Shown in pieces: positions 17,173 through 25,520 of a stretch of DNA of 44,908 nucleotides. The DNA lies in the NCBI GenBank assembly GCA_964550935.1, contig CAZKBB010000019.1:1-44908 (forward strand), written 5' to 3'. The notes under the pieces are model-generated. The model did no database searches. It was not told the origin of the DNA and was given only the letters and a program-made list of their open reading frames with translations. The stretch comes from JBCBSP01 sp964550935 (GTDB taxonomy: Bacteria > Pseudomonadota > Alphaproteobacteria > Caulobacterales > Maricaulaceae). Both the position numbers and the translations under genes were made by a program. Positions within the stretch are counted from its first letter, which is position 1. Each line of letters begins with the position of its first letter.

Positions 17173-18327
17173 ATGAAACGAACGACGTCACACTGCGCAC
17201 GCATCATTGTGGTCGGCGCCGGCGCGGCCGGGCTCGCTGCGGCGCTGGCGCTTTCAAGGCGCGGCGCGCAGGTCTGCGTTCTGGACGCCGGCCGGCCCGG
17301 GCGCGGCGCGCTGTGGGCGTCGGGCGGCATGCTTGCAGCCGGCTTCGAAAGCGCGGCGGAGGCGGGCGCGCGCGGCCCGATGGCGCAGCGCTTCGCAGCC
17401 TTGAGCGCGGCCGCGGCTGAGGCCTGGCCGGACTGGGCGGCGCGCATCGAGCGATTGAGCGGACGCTCGATCGGCTATCAGCGTCTCGGCGCGGTGACCC
17501 CGGCCTTCGATCGATCCGAGCTGGCCAGGCTGGAGCGCACGCACGCCGCAGCCCTCTGTCTCCGCGTCGGGGTCGAACGGATCGGCGGGCGAGTGCTGAG
17601 CGATCTGGAGCCTGCGCTCGCCCCGTCGCTCGAAGCGCTCGTGTTTCCTGGCGACGGTCAGCTCGATAATCGCCGCCTCGGCCCGGCGCTGGTGAGCGCG
17701 GTCGAAGCGCTCGGCGGTGAGGTTCGCGGGGGCGCGCGCGTGCGCGCGCTTGACCTCAAAGCCGGATGCGCGGCCGGCGTGGTGCTCGAAAGCGGCGAAT
17801 CCATCGCTGCAGAGGGCGTGGTCCTGGCGACCGGCGCGGCCGGTCGGATCGAGGGCGCGGAGGCCGCCGCGCCGCCGATGCGCCCTGTGAAAGGCCAGAT
17901 GCTCTCGCTGGACGGGGCCGCGGGCGGCGCCCCGCAGCGCATCGTACGCAGTTTCTCCATTTATCTTGCGACCAAGCCTGACGGGCGCGTCGTCGCCGGG
18001 GCGACGAGCGAGCCGGGCCGCACCGGCGAGGCGCCCGAGACCGCGACCATTGCGCGCCTGCGCCGCGCCGCGGGGCGCGCCGCGCCTGCGTTGAAGCACG
18101 CGCGGGAAACCGAGCGCTGGGCCGGGGTTCGCCCCATGGCGCGCGACCGCATGCCGGTGGTCGGCGCAAGCCCGATCGCGGGGCTGACGCTGGCGCTCGG
18201 CGCCTATCGCAACGGCGTGCTTCTGGCCCCGATGTTGGGCGAGGCGGCGGCCGCAGCCGCGCTCGGCGCGCGCGCGCCCGCCGCAGCCGCGCCGTTCCGG
18301 CCCGATCGGCCGGGATTGCGGGGTTAA
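17173..18327 (+). CDS. FAD-dependent amine/glycine oxidase, ThiO-like
   Basis: This flavoprotein oxidase of the DAO family has 384 residues from ATG 17173; the open frame upstream overlaps tRNA-His and cannot be coding. Residues 10-30 hold the FAD dinucleotide motif VVGAGAAGLAAALAL, and the segment ASGGMLAAGFE resembles the ThiO glycine oxidase signature. The C-terminal RPMARDRMPVVGASPIAGLT and GAYRNGVLLAP are also typical of ThiO. Glycine oxidase makes iminoglycine for the thiamine thiazole ring. No thiamine genes adjoin, so the exact substrate is uncertain. Confidence 0.75.
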   Translation: MKRTTSHCARIIVVGAGAAGLAAALALSRRGAQVCVLDAGRPGRGALWASGGMLAAGFESAAEAGARGPMAQRFAALSAAAAEAWPDWAARIERLSGRSIGYQRLGAVTPAFDRSELARLERTHAAALCLRVGVERIGGRVLSDLEPALAPSLEALVFPGDGQLDNRRLGPALVSAVEALGGEVRGGARVRALDLKAGCAAGVVLESGESIAAEGVVLATGAAGRIEGAEAAAPPMRPVKGQMLSLDGAAGGAPQRIVRSFSIYLATKPDGRVVAGATSEPGRTGEAPETATIARLRRAAGRAAPALKHARETERWAGVRPMARDRMPVVGASPIAGLTLALGAYRNGVLLAPMLGEAAAAAALGARAPAAAAPFRPDRPGLRG

Positions 18328-18338
18328 CCGACGGTTAT
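18324..18338 (+). promoter_or_regulatory. Near-consensus CtrA-type site
   Basis: TTAA-CCGACGG-TTAT matches the CtrA consensus TTAA-N7-TTAA with one mismatch. It overlaps the stop of the oxidase gene and lies 51 bases before the transglycosylase start. CtrA control is inferred from the motif alone. Confidence 0.3.
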
Positions 18339-18389
18339 CCCCGACGCGCCAGGCTGGGCTCTGATCAGAATCGGTGCGGAGTTCATGCG

Positions 18390-19178
18390 ATGTCGAGCCT
18401 CCATCCGGCGGCGGCCGCCACCCAGGGCGGCGCGGCGCTGCGCCATATCGCCGATGCGGCCCGCAGCGCCGGCGCGGATTTCGACTTCCTGGTGCGCACC
18501 GCCGCGCGCGAGAGCAATTTCGATAGCCAGGCCAGGGCGCAAACCTCCAGCGCAGCGGGTCTGTTCCAGTTCATTGAGCAGACCTGGCTTGCGATGATGA
18601 AGCGCCACGGCGCTGATCATGGATTCGCCGCCGAGGCCGTCCAGATCAGCCAGCGCGCCGACGGACGCTTCGAGGTCGCCGAGCCCGGCGCGCGCACCGC
18701 CATCCTCGACATGCGCTTTGATCCGGCCGCCGCGAGCAAGATGGCGGCTGAACTCGCTGGTGAGAACGCTGCGGTGCTGCGCGACGCGCTGGGCCGTGAG
18801 CCGAGTTCCGGCGAGCTGTACGCGGCGCACTTTCTTGGCGCGAGCTCAGCCGCAGAGCTCATCCAGACGGTCGAGACCGATCCGGGCGCGCGCGCCGATG
18901 CGTTGTTCCCAGCCGCCGCGGCGGCGAACCGGCCGATCTTCTATGATGGGGCTCGCGCGCGCAGTACGTCAGAGGTTCTATCGGTGCTCGCCGCCTCCCA
19001 TGACGGGGCAGACGACGCGCGCCGCGCGAGGCCTGAAGCGGGCGGGTTCAACACGGTCGCGGCCTCGTCCGCCTCGGGCTTTACGCGACGCGACGCGCCC
19101 GGGCTTTTTCTCACGCCCGCGCTTGTGGAGATCCTCGCCTCCCTCGAAGCGCCGTCTCCCGCCCGCAAACGCGACTGA
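18390..19178 (+). CDS. Lytic transglycosylase (SLT domain)
   Basis: This 262-residue protein cleaves peptidoglycan glycan strands, judging by an SLT domain at residues 15-130. The catalytic glutamate is E41 in AARESNFDSQA, followed by the family motif SSAAGLFQFIEQTW. There is no obvious signal peptide; the short N-terminus is Ala/Gly rich, so export may need another route, as for flagellum- or pilus-associated transglycosylases such as Caulobacter PleA. The C-terminal half is low in recognisable motifs. It is followed 65 bases later by the DUF2336 gene, and a CtrA-like site lies upstream. Confidence 0.85.
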   Translation: MSSLHPAAAATQGGAALRHIADAARSAGADFDFLVRTAARESNFDSQARAQTSSAAGLFQFIEQTWLAMMKRHGADHGFAAEAVQISQRADGRFEVAEPGARTAILDMRFDPAAASKMAAELAGENAAVLRDALGREPSSGELYAAHFLGASSAAELIQTVETDPGARADALFPAAAAANRPIFYDGARARSTSEVLSVLAASHDGADDARRARPEAGGFNTVAASSASGFTRRDAPGLFLTPALVEILASLEAPSPARKRD

Positions 19179-19243
19179 CGCGGCAAGATCGCGTTAACAA
19201 ATAAGGCGCATCCTGTTCGCTCAATCTCGGCGAGGACCGCGCC

Positions 19244-20398
19244 ATGAGCGTCACCCGACTGCGCCCGAAGCTGACCCAGAGCGATATCGTCCGCTTGAGC
19301 GAGCGCGCCGACCCGGAGGCGCGCGCGCTCGCCGCGCGCAAGGTGTGCGCGCGCATCGCCGGCGCGACGATGAGCGCGCAGGACCGCGCCGCAGCGCAGG
19401 AGATCCTGCGCATGCTGGCCGCCGACGCCGCGGTCATGGTGCGCCGCGCACTGGCCGTGACTTTGCAAAAGAGCGCCAACCTGCCGCGAGACGTGGCGCG
19501 CAAGCTCGCCGCCGATCTCGACACCATCGCCGTGCCGGTCATCACCAGCTCGCCCGTTCTGGAGGATGACGACCTCATCGAGATCGTTCGCTCCGGCGAG
19601 GCCCTGCGCCAGAGCGCCGTGGCGTCTCGGGCGCGCGTCTCCCCGCTCGTGGTCCAGGAGATGGTGGAGCGCGCCGCGCCTGGCGCGGTGGGAACGCTTG
19701 CGGCCAATGACGGCGCGGCGTTCGCGCCGAAGAGCTACACCCGGGCGCTGGAGCGCTTCAAGGATCGCAGCGACGTGCTGGAGCGGTTCATCGATCGCGC
19801 CTCACTGCCGCTTGAGGTGACCGAACGCCTGATCGCGCGAGTCTCCGACGAGGCGATGCAGCGCCTGGTGCGCCGCCACGCGCTGCCCGCCCAGCTGGCC
19901 GTCGAGCTCTCCGAAGGCGCGCGCGAGCGCGCTACGGTGGATCTGGTCGAACAGGCCGGGCTGTCGCCCGATCCGCGCCGTTTCGTGCAGCAAATGCAGA
20001 TGAACGGGCGTCTGACGCCGTCTCTGATCCTGCGCGCGCTGTTCCGGGGCCACGTCGCCTTCGTCGAGCACGCCATGGCCGAGCTCGCCGGGGTGGAGCA
20101 CGCCAAGGCGGCGGTGCTGATCCACGACGCCGGCCCGTTGGGGCTGGATGCGCTGTTCGATCGGACCGGATTGCCGCGGCGGATCCTGCCTGCGGTGCGT
20201 GCGGCGATCGAGACGTATCATTCGCTTGAAATCGGGGCGGGCGGGGCTGTCGACCAGGCACGCTTTCGCAAACGCCTGTGCGAGCGGATCTTCACCCAAT
20301 TCCAGGGCGCGCCTGAAGAGGACCTCGCCTACTGCCTGGCGCGCATCGACGATGATCAAGAGATCGTAGCCGCCGGCGCCACCCGCGCCGCGTCCTGA
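19244..20398 (+). CDS. DUF2336 domain protein
   Basis: This 384-residue alpha-helical protein of the DUF2336 family is found mainly in Alphaproteobacteria and is of unknown biochemical role. The N-terminal 250 residues are a series of helix pairs resembling HEAT repeats (for example SDIVRLSERADPEARALAAR, then EILRMLAADAAVMVRRALA and DVLERFIDRASLPLEVTERL). The C-terminal part contains RILPAVRAAIETYHSLEIG, then the RFRKRLCERIF segment typical of the family. No signal or membrane segment is visible. It follows the transglycosylase gene and converges on the receiver/Hpt pair. Confidence 0.85.
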   Translation: MSVTRLRPKLTQSDIVRLSERADPEARALAARKVCARIAGATMSAQDRAAAQEILRMLAADAAVMVRRALAVTLQKSANLPRDVARKLAADLDTIAVPVITSSPVLEDDDLIEIVRSGEALRQSAVASRARVSPLVVQEMVERAAPGAVGTLAANDGAAFAPKSYTRALERFKDRSDVLERFIDRASLPLEVTERLIARVSDEAMQRLVRRHALPAQLAVELSEGARERATVDLVEQAGLSPDPRRFVQQMQMNGRLTPSLILRALFRGHVAFVEHAMAELAGVEHAKAAVLIHDAGPLGLDALFDRTGLPRRILPAVRAAIETYHSLEIGAGGAVDQARFRKRLCERIFTQFQGAPEEDLAYCLARIDDDQEIVAAGATRAAS

Positions 20399-20413
20399 TC
20401 GTGTGCGCGCGTC

Positions 20414-20908
20414 CTATTGAGGCGGCCCCACCAGGTCGGTGACCTGGGTCTCCAATTCTTCGGCCAGCTGGCGCCCGACGGGGTTGTCGTCGGTGCGGAT
20501 GTTCTGGCGCAGCGCGGCGCGGATCGCGCCGACATGGGCGCCGGCGAGCGAAACCGGCACGCCGGCTCGCTTCTCATCGTCCTCGATAAGGCGCGCCAAC
20601 GAGGCCGCCATGCGGGTGATGATCGGATAATCGTAGGTCGAGCCGAGCCCGCGCAGGTCGTGCGCGACAACAAAGAAAGCGTCGCCGACTTCCCCGACCA
20701 GCCCGTCTTTCTGGACCTTAGCGTAGGCGGCTTCGAGCTTGTCCACCTCCTCGCCGAGCCAGTTCTTGAACTCGCCCTTCATCTGATCGAGCGCGGCCTC
20801 GGCGCGGGCGATCGCGGCGGGATCGGCCGGCGCGACGCGTCCGCCCACCTTTACGCGCAGCATGTTGGGCGGGTTGATGATCTCGATCGGTTTTTCGCGT
20901 TGGGCCAA
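20414..20908 (-). CDS. Hpt-domain phosphotransfer protein
   Basis: This 164-residue stand-alone histidine phosphotransfer protein has its Hpt helix bundle at about 40-145. The probable phosphorylated residue is H83 in FFVVAHDLRGLGSTYDYPII, which fits the AHxLKGxxxxxG pattern with Arg for Lys. The N-terminal 30 residues (IEIINPPNMLRVKVGG) form a conserved-looking extension. It lies 26 bases downstream of the single-domain receiver gene on the same strand, so the two probably form two steps of one phosphorelay. The partner histidine kinase is not in the window. Confidence 0.8.
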   Translation of the reverse strand: MAQREKPIEIINPPNMLRVKVGGRVAPADPAAIARAEAALDQMKGEFKNWLGEEVDKLEAAYAKVQKDGLVGEVGDAFFVVAHDLRGLGSTYDYPIITRMAASLARLIEDDEKRAGVPVSLAGAHVGAIRAALRQNIRTDDNPVGRQLAEELETQVTDLVGPPQ

Positions 20909-20934
20909 GGGATGGTCCTCCAGGAGCTGGACGG

Positions 20935-21447
20935 TCAGATCGCAGGATCTTCACGCCGTTCCGGGCCGGCGTAGTCCTCCGCCGCGCGCCGGCGGCGATC
21001 CGGTCCGAAAAACACTTTCGTGCGCACGAAGGGGCGCGGGCGGTTGATGACGACCTGAATGCGCTTGAACAGCGATTCCGATGAAAACGGCTTGACCAGG
21101 AACTCCGTCACTCCGGCGTCGCGCGCTTCGCGCACACGCGAGGGTTCGGCGTAGGCGGTCAGCATGATGATCGGAATGAACGGGTTCGGGCTCTTCTCCT
21201 GATCGCGCAACAGGCGCACCAGGCTCATCCCGTCGGTCGGCTTCATCTTCCAGTCGCAGATCAACAGATCAATCTGATCTTCGCGCAGGTATGACAGGGC
21301 GCGCTTGGCGTTGTCGGCCTCGAGCACGTTGTCGCAGCCGAACGCGCCGAGCACCGCGCGCACGATGCCGCGCATCGCCGCGTTGTCGTCCACGACGAGC
21401 ACGCGGAGCTTCTTCAGCGCCATCTCCGGTTCGACTTCCCCGGCCAA
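20935..21447 (-). CDS. Single-domain response regulator (CheY-like receiver)
   Basis: This stand-alone receiver of 170 residues has its fold at about 13-135, with acidic residues D20/D21 (VLVVDDN), phosphoacceptor D65 (LLICDWKM), T97 (MLTAYA) and K119 (FLVKPF). There is no output domain. The tail has two related motifs, FFGPDRRRR and YAGPERR, seen in other alphaproteobacterial receivers. TTG at 21447 is taken as start because GGGAGG lies five bases upstream; ATG at 21423 is the alternative. It is co-directional with the Hpt gene, which suggests a phosphorelay. Confidence 0.88.
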   Translation of the reverse strand: MAGEVEPEMALKKLRVLVVDDNAAMRGIVRAVLGAFGCDNVLEADNAKRALSYLREDQIDLLICDWKMKPTDGMSLVRLLRDQEKSPNPFIPIIMLTAYAEPSRVREARDAGVTEFLVKPFSSESLFKRIQVVINRPRPFVRTKVFFGPDRRRRAAEDYAGPERREDPAI

Positions 21448-21488
21448 AAAAACCTCCCGAATCTCTGCCTTACCGTAGGCGGGAAGGC

Positions 21489-21503
21489 TTAATGCGGCGC
21501 TAA
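21489..21503 (-). promoter_or_regulatory. Near-consensus CtrA-type site upstream of receiver gene
   Basis: On the minus strand the sequence is TTAG-CGCCGCA-TTAA, one mismatch from TTAA-N7-TTAA. It lies about 40 bases upstream of the receiver start. It is a motif match only. Confidence 0.25.
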
Positions 21504-21513
21504 GCGTGGCGGC

Positions 21514-22278
21514 TCAGGCGGAGAACTGCTCAAGCAGTATCCGCTCATCGAGCGCCCGGCCCGCGTCGAACAGCATCGTCAGCTCCATGTCGACGGCCTC
21601 GCAGACCTCCACCCAGCGGGCGTCGCGAAACTCCTTGTTGTCGGCGACCGCGGAGACAGGGCGCTTGTCCGGTTCGCGCACATCGAAGCGCACGGTTGAA
21701 GAATGGCGCAGCAGGGCGCCGCGCCAGCGCCGCGGCCGGAAGGCGCTGATCGGCGTCAGGGCGAGCAGCTGGGCGTCGATGGGCAGGATGGGTCCGTGGG
21801 CTGAAAAGTTGTACGCGGTGGAGCCGGCGGGCGTTGAGACCAGCACCCCGTCGGCGGCCAGCTCCTCCATGCGCACGGTGCCGTCGATCGAGATCGTGAT
21901 CTTGGCGGTCTGACGCGTTTCGCGCAGGAGCGAGACCTCGTTGATCGCCAGCGAGCCGAACTCCAGCCCGGACACCGCTCCCCCGGTCATGCGCAAGGGG
22001 TGGATCGTGGCGCGTTCGGCGTCCTTCAGGCGCTCGGGTAAGCGCTCCAGATCGGGCTCGTTCATCAAGAAGCCGACCGAGCCGAAATTCATGCCGTAGA
22101 CCGGCGGCTTCTCGTCGAGCTCCATCACCGTGTGGAGCGCATCAAGCATGCAGCCGTCGCCGCCGAGCGCGACGACGACGTCGGCCTCCGTGATCGAGGC
22201 GTCGCCGTAACGGGCCACGAGGGTGTCGCGCGCAGCGCGCGCGTCATCCCGGTCGGCGGCGTGGAAAGCGATACGCAT
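21514..22278 (-). CDS. nadK: NAD kinase
   Basis: NadK phosphorylates NAD to NADP using ATP. The 254-residue protein is read from ATG 22278 (MRIAFHAADRDDARAARDTL); the longer frame upstream is not protein-like. The signature GGDG lies in VVALGGDGCMLDALH, and the NAD-site segment appears as SLAINEVSLLRE, with GVLVSTPAGSTAYNFSAHGP following. Length and motifs match bacterial NAD kinases. It is divergent from egtB, with a 149-base gap. Confidence 0.95.
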   Translation of the reverse strand: MRIAFHAADRDDARAARDTLVARYGDASITEADVVVALGGDGCMLDALHTVMELDEKPPVYGMNFGSVGFLMNEPDLERLPERLKDAERATIHPLRMTGGAVSGLEFGSLAINEVSLLRETRQTAKITISIDGTVRMEELAADGVLVSTPAGSTAYNFSAHGPILPIDAQLLALTPISAFRPRRWRGALLRHSSTVRFDVREPDKRPVSAVADNKEFRDARWVEVCEAVDMELTMLFDAGRALDERILLEQFSA

Positions 22279-22427
22279 GGCGGGGCGGCTCCGAAGCAGG
22301 CGCGCGGATTGAAGCGGGGGGAAGGCCCGCGCGCAAGGGCGCGACGGATCGGCGCGCATTAAACCGATCATTTATCCCGCGCGTTCATCGGGCTAGAGTT
22401 TCGACCACCAACGCCGAGGAGGCCCCG

Positions 22428-23720
22428 ATGGCGAGAGATCTCGAGCCTGCGGGCGCGGAACTGAAAACGGCTTTTGATAAAGTCCGAGCGCGAACCGAGG
22501 GCTTCGCAGCGCCGCTGTCGGCTGAAGACATGGCCGCTCAGACCATGGCCGACGTCTCGCCCACGAAATGGCATCTCGCCCATACGACGTGGTTCTGGGA
22601 GACGTTTCTGCTCAAAGCGCACGTTGGCGGATACGCCGAGTTCGATCCCCGGTTTAACTACCTGTTCAACTCCTATTACGAGACGATCGGCGACCGGCAT
22701 GCGCGCCCGAGTCGGGGACAGCTGACCCGCCCGGGCGTCGAGCACGTGCTCGCCTACCGCGCCCATGTGGACGGCGCCATGCGCCGCTGGCTCGATCAGG
22801 CCTCGCCGGCTGAAGTCGCTCAAGCCGCGCCCATCATGCGTGTAGGCCTCGCCCACGAGGAGCAGCACCAAGAGCTGCTCCTCACCGACATCAAGCACGT
22901 CCTCTCCATGAACCCCTTCCCGGAAGCGGCTTACGCCGCGCCGGAGCGGCCCTGCTCGGAAGAAACGCCCGGCCTTGATCGGGACTGGATCGGATTCGAG
23001 GCGGAGCTCTGTCGGATCGGCGCAACGGGCGAGGGCTTCCACTTCGACCATGAAGGCCCGCGCCATCGCATCTGGATCGAGGCGTTCGAGCTGGCCGCGC
23101 GCCCGGTGACCAATGCGCAGTATCTCGCCTTCATCGAAGACGGCGGATATCGCACGCCCTCGCTGTGGCTGTCGGAGGGCTGGGACGCGATCCAGGCCGC
23201 AGGCCGGCGCGCGCCCATCTATTGGCGCGAGCGCGACGGTGCGTGGCGCGAGCATACGCTGCATGGCGAGCGTCCGCTCGATCCGGACGCGCCGGTCAGC
23301 CACATCGACTTCTTCGAGGCGATCGCTTTCGCCGAGTGGACGGGCTATCGCCTGCCCTGGGAGTTCGAGTGGGAGCGCGCCGCAGTGGAGGCCGCGGACT
23401 CCGGCGCGATTGAGGCCTGCGACTGGGCCGAGCCCGGCGGCTTCCTGCACCCTTGCGCGCCGAAGCGCCAGGGCCGCGCGGCCGGCCTGTTCGGCGAGGT
23501 CTGGGAGTGGACCCGGTCGGACTACGCGCCGTATCCGGGCTATCGCGCGCCGGAGGGCGCGATCGGGGAGTACAACGGCAAGTTCATGTGCGGGCAGTAC
23601 GTCCTGCGCGGCGGCTCGCGGCTCACCGCGCCGGATCACATGCGCACGAGCTATCGCAACTTCTTCCCGCCCGACGCCCAGTGGCAGATGACGGGCTTGA
23701 GGCTTGCGCGCGACGTTTGA
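22428..23720 (+). CDS. egtB: Ergothioneine biosynthesis sulfoxide synthase EgtB
   Basis: EgtB is the non-haem iron enzyme that joins a thiol donor to hercynine with oxygen to form the sulfoxide precursor of ergothioneine. The 430-residue protein has an N-terminal DinB-like domain with iron ligands in KWHLAHTTWFWE and in GLAHEEQHQELL, fitting the HX3HXE arrangement. The C-terminal FGE-sulfatase domain includes RPVTNAQYLAFIEDGGY, then GEVWEWTRSDYAPYPGYRAP and LRGGSRLTAPDHMRTSYRNF. The usual partner EgtD methyltransferase is not adjacent; the next gene is a class II aldolase. The start is ATG 22428, with GAGG upstream. Confidence 0.93.
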   Translation: MARDLEPAGAELKTAFDKVRARTEGFAAPLSAEDMAAQTMADVSPTKWHLAHTTWFWETFLLKAHVGGYAEFDPRFNYLFNSYYETIGDRHARPSRGQLTRPGVEHVLAYRAHVDGAMRRWLDQASPAEVAQAAPIMRVGLAHEEQHQELLLTDIKHVLSMNPFPEAAYAAPERPCSEETPGLDRDWIGFEAELCRIGATGEGFHFDHEGPRHRIWIEAFELAARPVTNAQYLAFIEDGGYRTPSLWLSEGWDAIQAAGRRAPIYWRERDGAWREHTLHGERPLDPDAPVSHIDFFEAIAFAEWTGYRLPWEFEWERAAVEAADSGAIEACDWAEPGGFLHPCAPKRQGRAAGLFGEVWEWTRSDYAPYPGYRAPEGAIGEYNGKFMCGQYVLRGGSRLTAPDHMRTSYRNFFPPDAQWQMTGLRLARDV

Positions 23721-23781
23721 CCGGACAGGTCTGCGCGCGCGATCATGCCACATCACACCACGCCGCTCGCGGAGGCGACCC

Positions 23782-24549
23782 ATGGATGACGCTCAGCGCT
23801 CAGTGGAGGATCAGGTTTCGCAGGAGGAGTGGAAGGCGCGCTGCGACCTCGCCGCGCTTTACCGGCTCTGCTTCATGCACGGCTGGGACGATCTGTTTTT
23901 CACCCACATTTCGATGCGCGTGCCGGGGCCTGACGAACACTTCCTGATCAATCCCTTCGGACTACTTTTCGAGGACGTCACCGCCTCGAACATGGTCAAG
24001 GTCGATCTGGACGGAAACGTGCTGCCGCCGAGCCGCTACGGCATCAACCCGGCCGGGTTCACGATCCACTCCGCGATCCACGCGGCGCGGCCCGACGTGA
24101 AGGTCGTAATGCACCTGCACACCGACGACGGCGTGGCCGTCTCTGCGCAAAAGCGGGGGCTCCTGCCGATCTCACAATTGGCGATGAACGTGATGAAGGA
24201 TGTCGTCTATCACGGCTATGAGGGGATCGCGGTGGACGAGACCGAGAAAGAGCGCCTGGTCGCCGATCTCGGCTCGAACAATCTGATGATCCTGCGCAAC
24301 CACGGCACGCTGACCACGGGGGACCATCCCTTCTCGGCGTATCTGCGCATGTATCTGCTTGAACGCGCATGCGCGGTGCAGACGCGCGCCCAGTCCGGCG
24401 GCGGCGAGCTGATCGAATGGGGCGAGGCGATGCAGGAGCGTGTCTTCAAGCAGGGCGAGGAAGGCATCACGAACGAGCTGTTTCTCGAAATTGCGTGGTC
24501 CGCCATGCTCGGTCGCATCGCCCGTCAGAGCCCCGGCTACGACGTTTGA
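23782..24549 (+). CDS. Class II aldolase/adducin family protein
   Basis: This 255-residue protein is read from ATG 23782, with GGAGG eleven bases before. It has the class II aldolase/adducin fold, with metal ligands in MHLHTDDGVAVSA (the HxH pair) and LRNHGTLTTG (third His). The opening RCDLAALYRLCFMHGWDDLF and the HFLINPFGLLFEDVTASNMV segment fit the adducin-like branch, which often lacks known aldolase substrates. The reaction is therefore not assigned. It follows egtB by 61 bases and may be co-transcribed with it. Confidence 0.88.
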   Translation: MDDAQRSVEDQVSQEEWKARCDLAALYRLCFMHGWDDLFFTHISMRVPGPDEHFLINPFGLLFEDVTASNMVKVDLDGNVLPPSRYGINPAGFTIHSAIHAARPDVKVVMHLHTDDGVAVSAQKRGLLPISQLAMNVMKDVVYHGYEGIAVDETEKERLVADLGSNNLMILRNHGTLTTGDHPFSAYLRMYLLERACAVQTRAQSGGGELIEWGEAMQERVFKQGEEGITNELFLEIAWSAMLGRIARQSPGYDV

Positions 24550-24653
24550 CGCCAGGCTGCTCTGGTTTCTCACCTGCGGCGAATCGCGCACTATGATTCG
24601 CTCAAACAGGGAAGTTTGCTCAACGGTCGTGGCGGCGGCCGGAGAGGGCGGGC

Positions 24654-25439
24654 TTGGGACATCGCGGATCGAACGGGACGCGCGCGGCGCTTGCGGCGGC
24701 GTGTCTGTCGCTCACGGCGGGGCAGGCCGAGGCCGGCGCTTGGACGCGCGACGCGGGCGAGACGCTCCTGATCAGCGCTACTGCGCTGCACCGTCTCGAC
24801 CTCGCGCTCGACACCACGCTGACCAAGCATGAGCTCTCCTGGTACGTGGAGCATGGGCTCACCGATGATCTGACACTCGTGGGCCGGGTCGCCTTTCAGG
24901 ACATCAACGGATTCACCGTCGCGCGGGACGAGCTGCGCCAGATCGCGCTTCGCGACTTCTCAAGTTCTGAAGCGGCCGCGCGATACTCCCTTATGCGCCA
25001 TGGACGATGGACCATGTCCGGCGAGGCGCTCGTCACACTGCGCGGCCCCGGCGAGAACTGGAACAACGCCGACTTCGGCGAGGGCGGCGGAGACGTTGAA
25101 GCGCGCCTGCTGCTGGGCCGATCGGTCGGCGACACCGCTTTCGTGGACGCCGGTCTCGCGCACCGTTGGCGCGACGAGCGCGTCGGCGATGAGATCCGTT
25201 TCGACGTCGCCGCGGGGGCGGAGCTCGTCTGGGAGACCGAGGTCATCATTCAGTCCTACGCGATCTGGTCGGGCGGAGCGCCTGACGAGCCGGGCCATCG
25301 CAATCATCGCCTTCAACTCTCTGTCGTGCGCCCGATGAGCGCGAACACCTCGGTTCAGGTGGGGCTGCTCGGGACCGTCAGCGCCCACCGCATGGCTGAG
25401 GAGCGCGCCGTGAGCGTTTCCGTCTGGCGGCGGTTCTGA
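24654..25439 (+). CDS. Outer-membrane beta-barrel protein, unknown
   Basis: This 261-residue exported protein of unknown function starts at TTG 24654, with GGAGAGGG upstream. The N-terminal 28 residues (to GQAEAG) form a signal peptide. The remainder alternates polar and hydrophobic residues in strands (LISATALHRLDLALDTTLTK, YVEHGLTDDLTLVGRVAFQD) and ends in WRRF, a terminal aromatic typical of barrels assembled by BAM. It looks like an 8- to 12-strand barrel. No transport family is recognised. It lies 81 bases before the RND efflux genes on the same strand, so a functional link is possible but unproven. Confidence 0.6.
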   Translation: MGHRGSNGTRAALAAACLSLTAGQAEAGAWTRDAGETLLISATALHRLDLALDTTLTKHELSWYVEHGLTDDLTLVGRVAFQDINGFTVARDELRQIALRDFSSSEAAARYSLMRHGRWTMSGEALVTLRGPGENWNNADFGEGGGDVEARLLLGRSVGDTAFVDAGLAHRWRDERVGDEIRFDVAAGAELVWETEVIIQSYAIWSGGAPDEPGHRNHRLQLSVVRPMSANTSVQVGLLGTVSAHRMAEERAVSVSVWRRF

Positions 25440-25520
25440 GACCCCTCTATTTTCCCCTCGAGTGCGCTTTGATTTTTCGTCCGGTCGGCGCATATCCCGT
25501 TACGTCTTCGGGAGCAGTCT

